A stretch of 64,000 bases of DNA from Terrisporobacter mayombei (GTDB taxonomy: Bacteria; Bacillota; Clostridia; Peptostreptococcales; Peptostreptococcaceae): contig NZ_JAHZMP010000005.1 in the NCBI RefSeq assembly GCF_020748465.1, forward strand, positions 124,001-188,000, written 5' to 3'. Positions 54,071-63,133 of this stretch are shown here, piece after piece (position 1 is the first letter of the stretch; every line of letters begins with the position of its first letter). The translations under genes and the position numbers were made by a program. The notes beneath the pieces are model-generated. The model saw only the letters and a program-made list of their open reading frames with translations. It was not told where the DNA came from and searched no databases.

Positions 54071-55174
54071 TTAATCCCCCTTTGCCATATTTTCCAAATA
54101 AAACTCCTGTAGCCATATAGCATTTGATTTTATATCAAACTTAGCGTCTTGAATTTCATTATATAAATTTTTTCTTATCTTATTTTTGATTTTAATAATT
54201 TCATTAGCCCAGTACTTTGGATCTTCTTCTATACTTATCCTCTTTACGTTTTTAGTTACTATACATTCCTTAGGAACTTTATCTGATATTATACAATTTA
54301 ATCCTGACGCTTGAGACTCTATCATAGTTAATGGAATGCCTTCATATAAGGAGGGTAATATAAATACATCCATCCCTTGCATTAAATCATTTACATCATC
54401 TCTAGTCCCTAAAAATTTAACTTTGTCTAATAATTCTAAGCTCTTAACCTTTTTCTTTATTTCTTCCTCCAAAAGTCCATCACCTATTAATAGTAGGGCT
54501 GCATTGGGTTCTTTTTTGCAAACTTCTTTAAAAATATCTATAATAAAGCTATGGTTTTTTTCCTGTCTAAATCTTCCCACATGACCTATTACAAATTTAT
54601 TTGTAATACCTAGCCTTTCTTTCACTTTTAATGATTTTTCTTCATTATATATATACCTTTTACTATCAATAGCATTATTTAAAATAATAAAGTTTGATGT
54701 GTTAAACATCCACTTACCAGATTCTTCACCGCAGGCAAACAGGTAATCTGCATACTCCGGCATAGATTTTTTTGCTATTAACTTAACTATATACTTAAAA
54801 TTTTTATTTTGATTAGAGCTATGACTATGAGCTATAGTAGAAGGTACACCATTTTTCTTTGCATACTTTAAAATTACCCCACTTAAGCAATCTTGATGGC
54901 AGTGAACAATCTTATACTCCTTGTGATCCTTGAAAAAATTATCCAAAGCTTTTAGATACTTTGGACTAAATGGATTCAACCTAGGCAAATGATAAATCTT
55001 TCCTCCTAATTTTTCTATCTCATCATCATAGTCCCATCTTTCATACCTATGTGTTAGAAAATCAAACTGAACCTTACTTCTATCAATATTTCTATAGTAA
55101 TTCATAATCATGGATTCAAGTCCTCCACGCCCCATATATGTTACTACATGCAAAACTCTGATTGGTTCACCCAT
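54071..55174 (-). CDS. GT4 glycosyltransferase, EpsF-like
   Basis: A 367-residue GT-B enzyme. VLHVVTYMGRGGLESMIMNYYR at the start (split: VLHVVTYMGRGG, LESMIMNYYR) and HVGRFRQEKNH, FLGTRDDVNDLMQGMDVF and LPSLYEGIPLTMIE near the end are typical of the EpsF group in Gram-positive polysaccharide loci. The start is ATG 55174, 10 nt after GGAGG, inside the end of the preceding gene (31 bp overlap). Sugar unknown. Confidence 0.88.
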   Translation of the reverse strand: MGEPIRVLHVVTYMGRGGLESMIMNYYRNIDRSKVQFDFLTHRYERWDYDDEIEKLGGKIYHLPRLNPFSPKYLKALDNFFKDHKEYKIVHCHQDCLSGVILKYAKKNGVPSTIAHSHSSNQNKNFKYIVKLIAKKSMPEYADYLFACGEESGKWMFNTSNFIILNNAIDSKRYIYNEEKSLKVKERLGITNKFVIGHVGRFRQEKNHSFIIDIFKEVCKKEPNAALLLIGDGLLEEEIKKKVKSLELLDKVKFLGTRDDVNDLMQGMDVFILPSLYEGIPLTMIESQASGLNCIISDKVPKECIVTKNVKRISIEEDPKYWANEIIKIKNKIRKNLYNEIQDAKFDIKSNAIWLQEFYLENMAKGD

Positions 55175-56259
55175 CTTCCCATTTCCTCCACAGTTTCCTC
55201 AACTACCTTATCCTTATCAAAAATATCCTCCATATGTCTTCTACCTGCTTGTCCCATCTTCACCTTTTCCTCAAAATCCATATCAACAAACATCTTTATC
55301 TTCTTATAAAGATCTACACTATCCCTCACCTTACAAGTACATCCGCTAATACCTTCCACCACAGCTTCCCTACAACCATATATATCACTAGTAATAATCA
55401 CTCTCCCCATTGCAGCACCTTCTAGTAACACATTTGCCATACCTTCATGATATGATGGAAGGACTATACAATGGCTATCTTTAATAAAAGTAGTTACATC
55501 TTCTTGATAACCATAATATTTAATAAGTCCTTCACTTTGTAAATCCTCTATCAAGTTTTTATAATCTTCTTCAAACCATCCTATAAAAGAAAACTCCACA
55601 TTTGAGTATTCTTTTTTTATTCTTTTGATTGCTTCAAATAGCTCATTGACCCCTTTTTCAGCCATTATTCTGCCAATAAATAAGAACTTCACTATATCGT
55701 CTGAGGGCATCTCACAGTATTGAAACTGCTGAAGATTTACGCCTGCTCCTTTTAAAACTATTGCTTGATCCTTATTAATAGTTTTATCATCTATTAAAAC
55801 TTGAGCGTTTGCAATGTTTTCAAAAAACACTCCTTTAGCTTTTTTTAATCCTATTTTGTATAATCTACTTACTATATTTTTTATTAATCCCTCTCTATAA
55901 TAAGCACTTCCAAGGCCTGTCACATTTGCCATAAATGGAGTTTCATGTAATCTACATGCTATGCCTCCATAGATATTAGATTTTATTGTATATGATAAAA
56001 CAATATCTGGCTTTTCTTCTTTGATTATCTTTGTATAATCATTTAGTAACTTAAAATCCTTTACTGGATTTACGCTCTTTCTGTCCACATTAGTATCAAT
56101 TACCTTAACCCCTAGGTCCTTGATTTTATATATATCTTGTGAAAAAGGGAGAGATATTACTACCTCATACCCCTCCTTTACAAGTTTAGAAACTAATTCT
56201 TTTCTAAATTTATAAATAGTAGCAAAATGATTTGCTAGTATTAGCAGCTTTTTCCCCAT
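55144..56259 (-). CDS. GT4 glycosyltransferase, CapM-like
   Basis: A 371-residue enzyme of the Glyco_trans_4_2 group. ILANHFATIYKFRKELVSKL, LSYTIKSNIYGGIAC and NVTGLGSAYYREG are hallmarks of the CapM/WbgY-type transferases that add the second sugar after the initiating transferase. The donor domain has FIGRIMAEKGVNELFEAIKR-type sequence (FIGRIMAEKGV) and PSYHEGMANVLLEG. It is the first gene after the frameshifted initiating transferase, 27 bp downstream. AGGGG lies 8 nt before the ATG. Confidence 0.88.
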   Translation of the reverse strand: MGKKLLILANHFATIYKFRKELVSKLVKEGYEVVISLPFSQDIYKIKDLGVKVIDTNVDRKSVNPVKDFKLLNDYTKIIKEEKPDIVLSYTIKSNIYGGIACRLHETPFMANVTGLGSAYYREGLIKNIVSRLYKIGLKKAKGVFFENIANAQVLIDDKTINKDQAIVLKGAGVNLQQFQYCEMPSDDIVKFLFIGRIMAEKGVNELFEAIKRIKKEYSNVEFSFIGWFEEDYKNLIEDLQSEGLIKYYGYQEDVTTFIKDSHCIVLPSYHEGMANVLLEGAAMGRVIITSDIYGCREAVVEGISGCTCKVRDSVDLYKKIKMFVDMDFEEKVKMGQAGRRHMEDIFDKDKVVEETVEEMGRWVNQSEFCM

Positions 56260-56286
56260 AATAAAAACCCCTAAGTAAACGTATTT

Positions 56287-56903
56287 TTACTTTTCCAATT
56301 TTCCTTCAACAACCCCATCTTTTTTTAACACTTTAAATATAGTTAAAAAGAAACATTTAATATCAAAAGTAAAATCCATATTATCAACGTATTCCCCATC
56401 ATAACAAGCCTTGACATCTATTGACAACTCATCTCTACCGTTGATTTGAGCCACCCTGTAAGACCTGGCACTACGTCGTTTGCGTTGTATTTGTCTCTTT
56501 CTTCGATTAAATCAAACTGATTCCAAAGTGCTGGTCTAGGACCAATTATACTCATTTCCCCTTTTATAATATTGATAATCTGTGGTAACTCATCTAAGCT
56601 TGTTTTTCTCAAAAATCCCCCAATTTTTGTAATATAAGCTTCTGGATTATCTAATAAATGAGTAGGCATATCCTTTGGTGTATCAATTCTCATTGTTCTA
56701 AATTTTAAAATATTAAATTCTCTCTTATTAACCCCGATTCTTCTCTGTTTAAATAAAACAGGCCCCCTTGAATCCAATTTTATTAATAAGATTATTACTA
56801 AAAATAATGGTGATAAAATTACAATTCCTATTATTGAAATTAAAAAATCAAAAAATCGCTTAACCTTAGGGTAAAATTGTTTAATTTTACCCTGTAATTG
56901 CAA
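56287..56903 (-). pseudogene. Initiating phosphoglycosyl transferase of locus B, frameshifted
   Basis: The first 161 codons encode a PglC/WcaJ-type transferase closely related to the intact one at 4235-4816: re-entrant helix, FKQRRIGVN, catalytic TSLDELPQ, GPRPALWNQFDL, PGLTGW. After TGW the frame goes astray (LKSTVE) and stops at 56418. One extra G at 56451-56453 (GGGTGG-CTC to GGGTGGGCTC) would restore AQINGRDEL, and that frame continues to KKDGVVEGKLEK with a stop at 56287. So the C-terminal 55 or so residues are lost by a single-base deletion or a read error. The start is also unclear: TTG 56903 has no spaced ribosome binding site, and ATT 56885 lies 4 nt after AGGG. Confidence 0.82.
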
Positions 56904-58794
56904 CCTTATTCACACCTCTTTTTTCTTTTATTATGTAAGTAGGTACTAGCTCTTTTATAACATACCTAACTTCATCTCCGTATTCTTTTTCTGACACATA
57001 TTTCAAATGTCTCAACCTATCAAAAAACTCCCCTTCGTTAACTTCAATAGGTTGTCCCACATAAATCTTATCTTTTCCTGTGTGTCTTAAACCTTCTTCA
57101 TCCATAAGTATTTCTTCATATAACTTCTCACCTGGTCTGAGTCCTGTGAATTCAATCTTTATATCCACATCTGGCTCCAAACCGCTAAGTGAAATAAGAT
57201 TTTTTGCTAAGTCCAAAATTTTCACTGGTTCCCCCATGTTTAGCACGAAGATTTCGCCACCCCTAGCGATTGTTCCTGCTTCCAACACCAACGAAACTGC
57301 CTCTGAAATTGTCATAAAAAATCTTGTTATTTCTGGATGAGTTACTTTTACTGGTCCTCCTCCTTCTATTTGTTTTTTGAATAGAGGAACAACAGAACCA
57401 TTACTTCCGAGGACGTTGCCAAATCTTACTGCTACAAACTCTGTTTCACTATTTTTATTTAGAGTTTGTACTATCATTTCGCAACATCTTTTTGTTGCAC
57501 CCATTATATTTGTTGGATTTACTGCTTTATCTGTGGAGATTAATACAAATCTTTTCACCTTGTATTTTGCTGAAAGTTCTGCCACGTTCAACGTTCCGAA
57601 CACGTTGTTTTTTATGGCTTCACAAGGACTATCTTCCATAAGAGGTACATGTTTATGTGCTGCAGCATGGAATACTATTTCCGGCTGGTAGTTTATAAAA
57701 ATTTCTTCCATCCTACGTTTGTCTCTTACAGATGCAATCAAAACCTTTAAGTCCAGATTTTTATATTTTCTTATTAATTCTTGTTGCAGTTCGTATACAT
57801 TATTTTCATAGATATCTACTAAAATCAACTCATCCGGATTTAAAGAAGATATTTGTCTGCAAAGCTCTGATCCAATTGAGCCCCCTGCTCCTGTTACTAA
57901 CACTTTTTTCCCCTTTAAAAAGCGAAGTACTTCTTTGTCTCTGATTTTTACACTTTCTCTTCCTAGTAAATCTTCTATGTTCACTTCTCTAATGTTTTTT
58001 ATCCCAACTTTTCCATCAATAAGTTCATAAATCCCTGGTATGGTCTTTATTTTGCACTTTGTTTTCTTGCAAATTTGCATAATCTCTCGTTTTCTTTTTC
58101 TTGTTATTTTAGCTATACTAAAAATAATCTCATCAATTTCTAAGTTTTGTGCTATTTGCTCTATATCATCAGTTGTTCCTATTACAGGTACGTTGTAATA
58201 AGATTTTCCTAGCTTATTTTCATTGTCATCAATTATTCCCACAGGGTACATATTAAGCTGTGGATTTTCAAACATTTCTTTTAAAATAAGATTACCAGCT
58301 GAACCTGCTCCAACTACCAATACTTTCATTCTATTTTCCATATTTTCATTTAATCTAAAATAAAGTACTGCTTTTCTTGCTGTTCTATATAAAATTCTTA
58401 TACTACACATTCCCACATGAATTAATAAGGCATTTGTCACATAGAAAATTCCATCATAGTTAATATTCTTTATTTTAAAAATAATAAAATACGAAAAAGT
58501 TGAGATTATTGTAGATAATAAAATCATTATGATTTCTCTGTCCACACTGGTAGACCATAATGTTCTATAGATTCCGGAGATTGAAAATATTGTTAGACAT
58601 ATTATTATCATTGTTATTAATGGTAATAATATATTTTGTTGCAAATATGAAATGCTCATGGTAGCTGATAAAGATATGATAAAAGCCCCTATAAAGATTA
58701 TGGTGTCAGATATTAGTAAGACCCCCTGTCTATATCTAAAGTCACCATACTCCCTACTGTAGTAATTGATTTTTCCTAAAATTTTATACCCCAT
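56887..58794 (-). CDS. Membrane UDP-GlcNAc 4,6-dehydratase, CapD/WbpM family (second copy)
   Basis: A 635-residue membrane dehydratase with the same layout as the enzyme at 4813-6714: N-terminal membrane helices (about 28-130), VGAGSAGN (161-168), TGAGGSIGSE (301-310) and MGATK (M432, K436) in place of YxxxK. It makes a UDP-4-keto-6-deoxy-HexNAc for locus B. GGGGAG lies 8 nt before the ATG. Unlike locus A, no separate reductase gene follows, so the keto-sugar may be used by enzymes encoded elsewhere or by locus A's reductase. Confidence 0.92.
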   Translation of the reverse strand: MGYKILGKINYYSREYGDFRYRQGVLLISDTIIFIGAFIISLSATMSISYLQQNILLPLITMIIICLTIFSISGIYRTLWSTSVDREIIMILLSTIISTFSYFIIFKIKNINYDGIFYVTNALLIHVGMCSIRILYRTARKAVLYFRLNENMENRMKVLVVGAGSAGNLILKEMFENPQLNMYPVGIIDDNENKLGKSYYNVPVIGTTDDIEQIAQNLEIDEIIFSIAKITRKRKREIMQICKKTKCKIKTIPGIYELIDGKVGIKNIREVNIEDLLGRESVKIRDKEVLRFLKGKKVLVTGAGGSIGSELCRQISSLNPDELILVDIYENNVYELQQELIRKYKNLDLKVLIASVRDKRRMEEIFINYQPEIVFHAAAHKHVPLMEDSPCEAIKNNVFGTLNVAELSAKYKVKRFVLISTDKAVNPTNIMGATKRCCEMIVQTLNKNSETEFVAVRFGNVLGSNGSVVPLFKKQIEGGGPVKVTHPEITRFFMTISEAVSLVLEAGTIARGGEIFVLNMGEPVKILDLAKNLISLSGLEPDVDIKIEFTGLRPGEKLYEEILMDEEGLRHTGKDKIYVGQPIEVNEGEFFDRLRHLKYVSEKEYGDEVRYVIKELVPTYIIKEKRGVNKVAITG

Positions 58795-58841
58795 TTAGCC
58801 ATCTCCCCTACAAACAACCAATCCATACCCCTACAAATTAG

Positions 58842-59531
58842 TTATCTTCTTTTTCTTCTTTTAAAAAATGACTTTTTGTTTTCCTCTTCATAATATCCGT
58901 AATATTTGTAGTATTTGTGATCATCTGCTTTAAACTTGTTAAGTACTACTCCTATAACATTTGCATTAACCTTTTCCAGTTTATCTTTTGTAACTTTTGC
59001 CATTTGTTGGTCTATACTTTCTGACGCATTTACTATTATTGTTCCATCTGAATATCTCGCTAAGATGGCTGCATCATTTAGTCTTCCCAGTGGTGGAGAG
59101 TCTATAAAAATGTAATCATAATCCCCTTTTAAACTTTCTATAGCATCTCTAAATTTTTTTGATTCTAATAAAACTGAAGTGTTAGACAGTGATATTCCAC
59201 AAGTTAATACATCAAATTCATTCACATTTTTTATACATTCTTTCATGTCCATATCATTCATAATTACGTCTGCTATTCCATTTTTGTTATCTAGCTCTAG
59301 AGTACTAGCAACTGATTTTTTCCTAAAATCGCAGTCAATTAGGAGAATTCTATGATTTTCTAAATCAGAGAAACATTTTGCTATGGAACATACTGTAGTA
59401 GTTTTTCCTTCATTCATTTCAGCACTGGTAAAAACTATTGTTTTCAAATCAGTATTTAATGAAATATTAGTTCTTATTTCTCTGTAAGCTTCATTAACTT
59501 CAAAGCTTCCACTGTCATATAGCCCTAACAT
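58842..59531 (-). CDS. Polysaccharide co-polymerase tyrosine kinase CpsD/CapB (second copy)
   Basis: A 229-residue BY-kinase: Walker A SAEMNEGKTTT (36-46), Walker A' ILLIDCDFR, Walker B YDYIFIDSPP, and a C-terminal tyrosine cluster (YYKYYGYYEEE) followed by a Lys/Arg tail. It partners the Wzz-like protein encoded just upstream. GGGGGG lies 5 nt before the ATG. It differs from the locus A kinase in its tyrosine cluster and in having Thr for Ser in the P-loop, so the two pairs are probably not interchangeable. Confidence 0.9.
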   Translation of the reverse strand: MLGLYDSGSFEVNEAYREIRTNISLNTDLKTIVFTSAEMNEGKTTTVCSIAKCFSDLENHRILLIDCDFRKKSVASTLELDNKNGIADVIMNDMDMKECIKNVNEFDVLTCGISLSNTSVLLESKKFRDAIESLKGDYDYIFIDSPPLGRLNDAAILARYSDGTIIVNASESIDQQMAKVTKDKLEKVNANVIGVVLNKFKADDHKYYKYYGYYEEENKKSFFKRRKRR

Positions 59532-59550
59532 ATTTGCCCCCCTTATTTTT

Positions 59551-60285
59551 TTAACGATGCTTTCCTTTTGAAGAATCTCTGTCTAAAGGAATAGTTCCTA
59601 TTAATTGATAATTCCAGTATTTGTTTACATCATCTGGTGTAACAATTTTTGTGTCTAAACATTCTCTAAGTAAAACAAAGAATACAGACAACACAATTCC
59701 TATTGCTGCAAATTTGAATAAAGTTAAATCTCTTGGTCTTCCTATTAATGATGCCTCCGATGCATCATATACTACTTCTACACAGTCAATTCCAACAAGT
59801 CTTATTAATTCCTCGTTGAATGCTTCTGGTACCTTTTCAGCAACTTTTTTTGCCATCTCACGACTTTCACTTATTACAGTAATATCTAAAAAATCAGTTG
59901 TTTCTTCTCTTTGTGTAACACTTATACTCCCCACATCTGATGATGATACCTTTAGTGAACTTGCTATTATGTTTACTACATTTGGCGATGATGCCAATGA
60001 TTTATAAGATGTTGCGATATTCTGATTTTGTGCCACATTATATGTTGAGTATGGATCTACAATTTCTGTATCTTCATCTTTTTTGCTACTTTTCTTTTTC
60101 ATTAGTTCTTTAGAAGTGTTTATTCTTACAGTTATATTTGAACTATATGTTGGTAGATAACTCATATAGTTTTGGTAAGTTTTATACGCCCCAAAGGTCA
60201 AACATACAATCATTGTTAAAATAACTATAAGTTTTCTTCTTTTGAACATGTCCACATATTCTCTTAAGTTAATACTCGGTTCCAT
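59551..60285 (-). CDS. Chain-length regulator, Wzz/CpsC-type (second copy)
   Basis: A 244-residue protein: SINLREYVDMFKRRK, one membrane helix (about 21-40), an extracellular region with a charged insert MKKKSSKKDEDTE, and a second helix near 197-215. It activates the CpsD kinase of locus B. The frame can extend to 60306, but GGAGG lies 5 nt before ATG 60285. The start overlaps the end of the regulator gene by 17 bp, so regulator and structural genes are co-translated. Confidence 0.88.
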   Translation of the reverse strand: MEPSINLREYVDMFKRRKLIVILTMIVCLTFGAYKTYQNYMSYLPTYSSNITVRINTSKELMKKKSSKKDEDTEIVDPYSTYNVAQNQNIATSYKSLASSPNVVNIIASSLKVSSSDVGSISVTQREETTDFLDITVISESREMAKKVAEKVPEAFNEELIRLVGIDCVEVVYDASEASLIGRPRDLTLFKFAAIGIVLSVFFVLLRECLDTKIVTPDDVNKYWNYQLIGTIPLDRDSSKGKHR

Positions 60286-61072
60286 TACTCCCTCCAATTC
60301 TCGCATATTCTTTTAGATCTTCTGTAATAGTTTTTTCCATACTTTCAGAAGTATTAAGTCCAGATTTATATTTTTCTATAAACGTTGGATCATCAATTTC
60401 TTCTTCTAAAATTTCTATGGAGGTCATATTTTTTATGTTGTAATAATTGAATTCTTCGAAGTTGTTCTGAATAGATACTAGATAATAGTTTTCATGGTCG
60501 TTTGCCATGTATATTGGATTGACTTTAAAAACCCCCCCTTGATTTTTATATTCTTTACTGCAAATTAACCCCTGACTATACTTCTTGTAACAATAGATGA
60601 AAGTAATTTTTTTATTTTTCATAATTGCTTTATCGATAAGTTCAATATTCCTATAAATCCCCTCATTCATAGTTTTACATGTCTCATCAATAAATACATT
60701 ACTTTCAACAACCCTACCCCTGTAAATAAAATTAAGTTCGCTTATCTTTTCTAGAAGTTCTTCCGTTTTTTTCTTGGTGATAAATTTGCTAGATTTTACT
60801 GAGTCCATTAAAAGTTTCAACTCATATTCTTGAAAAAAAAAGTCATAAAGAAAATACCCCTCTTTTTCCTTATCGTAATCACTAACTCTCAAACCAATAT
60901 GTCTCATATCTTTAATATAAGCATACATGGTTCTTCTATCCAAAGTGATACCTAACCTTTCTTCCATATGTTTGTTTATTTCTTTTATGGATATGGAGAC
61001 ATCTTCGCTAGAATAAGTTCTCAAAATATTAATAAAAGTGCAGAATTTAATATTATTGCTTACTTTTTCCAT
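60269..61072 (-). CDS. WYL-domain transcriptional regulator heading locus B
   Basis: A 267-residue regulator. The N-terminal winged helix (SIKEINKHMEERLGITLDRRTMYAYIKDM) binds DNA. The C-terminal WYL-type sensor has KKITFIYCYKKYS, FKVNPIYMANDHENYYLVS and FNYYNIKNMTSIEIL. WYL proteins sense nucleotides or nucleic acid-derived ligands. It is the first gene of the locus B operon and overlaps wzz, so it probably regulates its own operon. GGGAGG lies 6 nt before the ATG. No equivalent gene precedes locus A. Confidence 0.85.
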   Translation of the reverse strand: MEKVSNNIKFCTFINILRTYSSEDVSISIKEINKHMEERLGITLDRRTMYAYIKDMRHIGLRVSDYDKEKEGYFLYDFFFQEYELKLLMDSVKSSKFITKKKTEELLEKISELNFIYRGRVVESNVFIDETCKTMNEGIYRNIELIDKAIMKNKKITFIYCYKKYSQGLICSKEYKNQGGVFKVNPIYMANDHENYYLVSIQNNFEEFNYYNIKNMTSIEILEEEIDDPTFIEKYKSGLNTSESMEKTITEDLKEYARIGGSNGTEY

Positions 61073-61172
61073 ATAAATCCTCCCATAATTCCAGATATAA
61101 ATAATATTGTATATATTTTCGATTTTATTTGGAAATATTTTCTAATTTATATCTAAGTTTATTATATATACA

Positions 61173-61211
61173 TCCAAAAAAATGTACAACTAAATTGTAC
61201 ATTTTTTTGGA
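61173..61211. terminator. Perfect 17-bp terminator after the BCCT gene
   Basis: TCCAAAAAAATGTACAA (61173-61189) pairs fully with TTGTACATTTTTTTGGA (61195-61211) across 5 nt. The internal A and T tracts give a U-run in either direction. It lies 12 bp after the BCCT stop. Confidence 0.85.
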
Positions 61212-61222
61212 CATTATTCGTT

Positions 61223-62740
61223 CTAACTTTTTCGACATTTTTCTTTTTTGAGTTCCTTAACCAAAGCAATTCCTATTGCTACAATAACAAATGCAAAAGG
61301 AAAAGATACCACTATGGCGAACCTTTGCAGTATATCCAGTCCTCCAAGCATTATAAATACTATGGCAAATAAAGCTTGAATAACTCCCCATATAATTTTA
61401 TTAATGTTTTTAGGATTTAAGCTTCCTCTAGAAGTAAACATACTAAGTACGTATATAGCTGAGTTTGCTGAAGTAATAAAAAAAGTAAACAACAAGAATA
61501 TGGCTGTTATGGAAAATACAAATCCACCTTTATAGTGAGAAAATACTTTAAACAAACTTGTATCAGTACATGTAATTGCTTCTTTCGCAAACTCATAACC
61601 TAAGTCCATACCCATCATTCCAAAAATTACAAACCAAAGCATACATATAATAGAAGGAACTATAATTACTCCTAAAATAAACTCCCTTATAGTTCTTCCT
61701 TTTGAAATTCTTGCTATAAAAACTCCTACAAAAGGTGACCAAGAAATCCAATAAGCCCAGTAAAAAATCCTCCATTTATATACCCATTCATTGCTAGTAA
61801 TAGGATTTATAAATAAACTTTGTGATACAAAATAATTAACATAGTCACCTACACCATTTACAAATGTATTCATGATTTCTGAAGTGGGTCCTACAAAGAA
61901 GCATCCCACGACAAGAATAGTAGCTAAGCCCAAGTTTATGTTTGATAATTGTTTCATTCCTTTGTCCAATCCACCAACAGCTGTCCATATGTAAATTACC
62001 GTTATTACTAATATAATAAGAAGTTGAAGTTTGAAGGTATTTTTTATTCCAAATAAATACTCCACTCCTCCACCAATTTGCATAGTTCCCAGTCCCATAG
62101 ATGCTGCCACTCCTATTACTGTAATAAAAATAGCAAGAACATCTACTATTAACTTTATGGAATTTTTGTATTTATTATTTTCCAAAATAGGATCTAAAGT
62201 AGAACTAATAAGTCCCTTTCTTCCTTTTCTAAATTGAAAATAAGCCAAAGAAACTCCTATAACTGCATAAGAAACCCAAGACATTACACCCCAGTGAATA
62301 AAACTCTGCTCAATAGCAAATCTAATTGCATCCTCACTGCCACCTACTGCATTTAGTGGATTAACAAAATGACTCATAGGCTCCCATGCTCCAAAAAATA
62401 CTAACCCTATACCCATTCCAGCCCCAAATAACATGGAAAACCACACCACATTGCTAAACTCTGGCTTGTCGTTCTCTTTACCAAGCTTTATATCTCCGTA
62501 TTTACTAAAAGCTAAATACAAAGAAAAGAAAAAAATCCCCAGCATAAGCATAAGATACATGGGACTAAATTTATCTACAAGTACATTGAATAACTTTGTT
62601 GATATGTAATTAAATTTCTCCGGAAATAAAATTCCCACAAATGCCACCGTGGCTGTTAATAACAAAGAAAATATCAGTACATAGTTTCTGTTTTTATGTC
62701 TCTTTGTCCCACTTCTATAGTTCACTGATCTTAAAAACAT
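61223..62740 (-). CDS. BCCT family betaine/carnitine/choline transporter
   Basis: A 505-residue transporter with 12 membrane helices. Family signatures are FGAGMGIGLVFFGAWEPMSH near residue 95, IHWGVMSWVSYAVIG, and the Trp-rich box WAYWISWSPFVGVFIARISK near 330, which lines the trimethylammonium site. It imports glycine betaine, choline or carnitine with Na+ or H+ for osmoprotection or as fermentation substrate. GGGGGG lies 5 nt before ATG 62740; an upstream in-frame start at 62785 lacks a site. It has its own terminator and is divergent from the YitT gene. Confidence 0.9.
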   Translation of the reverse strand: MFLRSVNYRSGTKRHKNRNYVLIFSLLLTATVAFVGILFPEKFNYISTKLFNVLVDKFSPMYLMLMLGIFFFSLYLAFSKYGDIKLGKENDKPEFSNVVWFSMLFGAGMGIGLVFFGAWEPMSHFVNPLNAVGGSEDAIRFAIEQSFIHWGVMSWVSYAVIGVSLAYFQFRKGRKGLISSTLDPILENNKYKNSIKLIVDVLAIFITVIGVAASMGLGTMQIGGGVEYLFGIKNTFKLQLLIILVITVIYIWTAVGGLDKGMKQLSNINLGLATILVVGCFFVGPTSEIMNTFVNGVGDYVNYFVSQSLFINPITSNEWVYKWRIFYWAYWISWSPFVGVFIARISKGRTIREFILGVIIVPSIICMLWFVIFGMMGMDLGYEFAKEAITCTDTSLFKVFSHYKGGFVFSITAIFLLFTFFITSANSAIYVLSMFTSRGSLNPKNINKIIWGVIQALFAIVFIMLGGLDILQRFAIVVSFPFAFVIVAIGIALVKELKKEKCRKS

Positions 62741-63013
62741 ATTATCCCCCCATTTATTTTGATATAATTTATTATTCAAGATCACGGAGAAATAGTACTC
62801 TATGAAAAGTTATGAAATTTATTACTTATTTCTTACGACTTATTTTTTATTTAATATACTTTTAACACTCCTTTAACCATAAAATGTAAAACTTGTTGTA
62901 CTATATAATTGTAAATCGTAAGTTGTAATTCCACTATTTAAAAGTGATTATTACTACCTACCTAGAATTATTTTTCATTTTACTAATGAAAGTATTTCGT
63001 TTTATATATCTAA
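62741..63013. other. Intergenic region between divergent BCCT and YitT genes
   Basis: About 270 bp of AT-rich DNA. On the plus strand TATATAATTG near 62903-62912 could be a -10 element, without a good -35. No gene is seen; an 11-codon frame at 62986-63021 has no ribosome binding site. The stretch may encode a short RNA ending at the orphan terminator that follows. Confidence 0.35.
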
Positions 63014-63047
63014 AAAGCTAGGGCCTCATACCCTAGCTTTCTTTTTA
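63014..63047 (+). terminator. Orphan terminator upstream of the YitT gene
   Basis: AAAGCTAGGG (63014-63023) pairs perfectly with CCCTAGCTTT (63031-63040), 7-nt loop, then CTTTTTAT. It lies between divergent genes, so no annotated gene ends there; it may end a small RNA or act as an attenuator before the YitT gene. Confidence 0.75.
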
Positions 63048-63133
63048 TACTTTCCCAATTCACATAATATTTAGCTTTCCTGGTTAAACTTATAGGAAGT
63101 GCATTTATTTATTAATTGAAAGGTGTAATTAAA

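Noticed and set aside
62986..63021. An 11-codon leader-like frame running into the orphan terminator
   Set aside because: No ribosome binding site and no run of regulatory codons, so a leader peptide is not supported.
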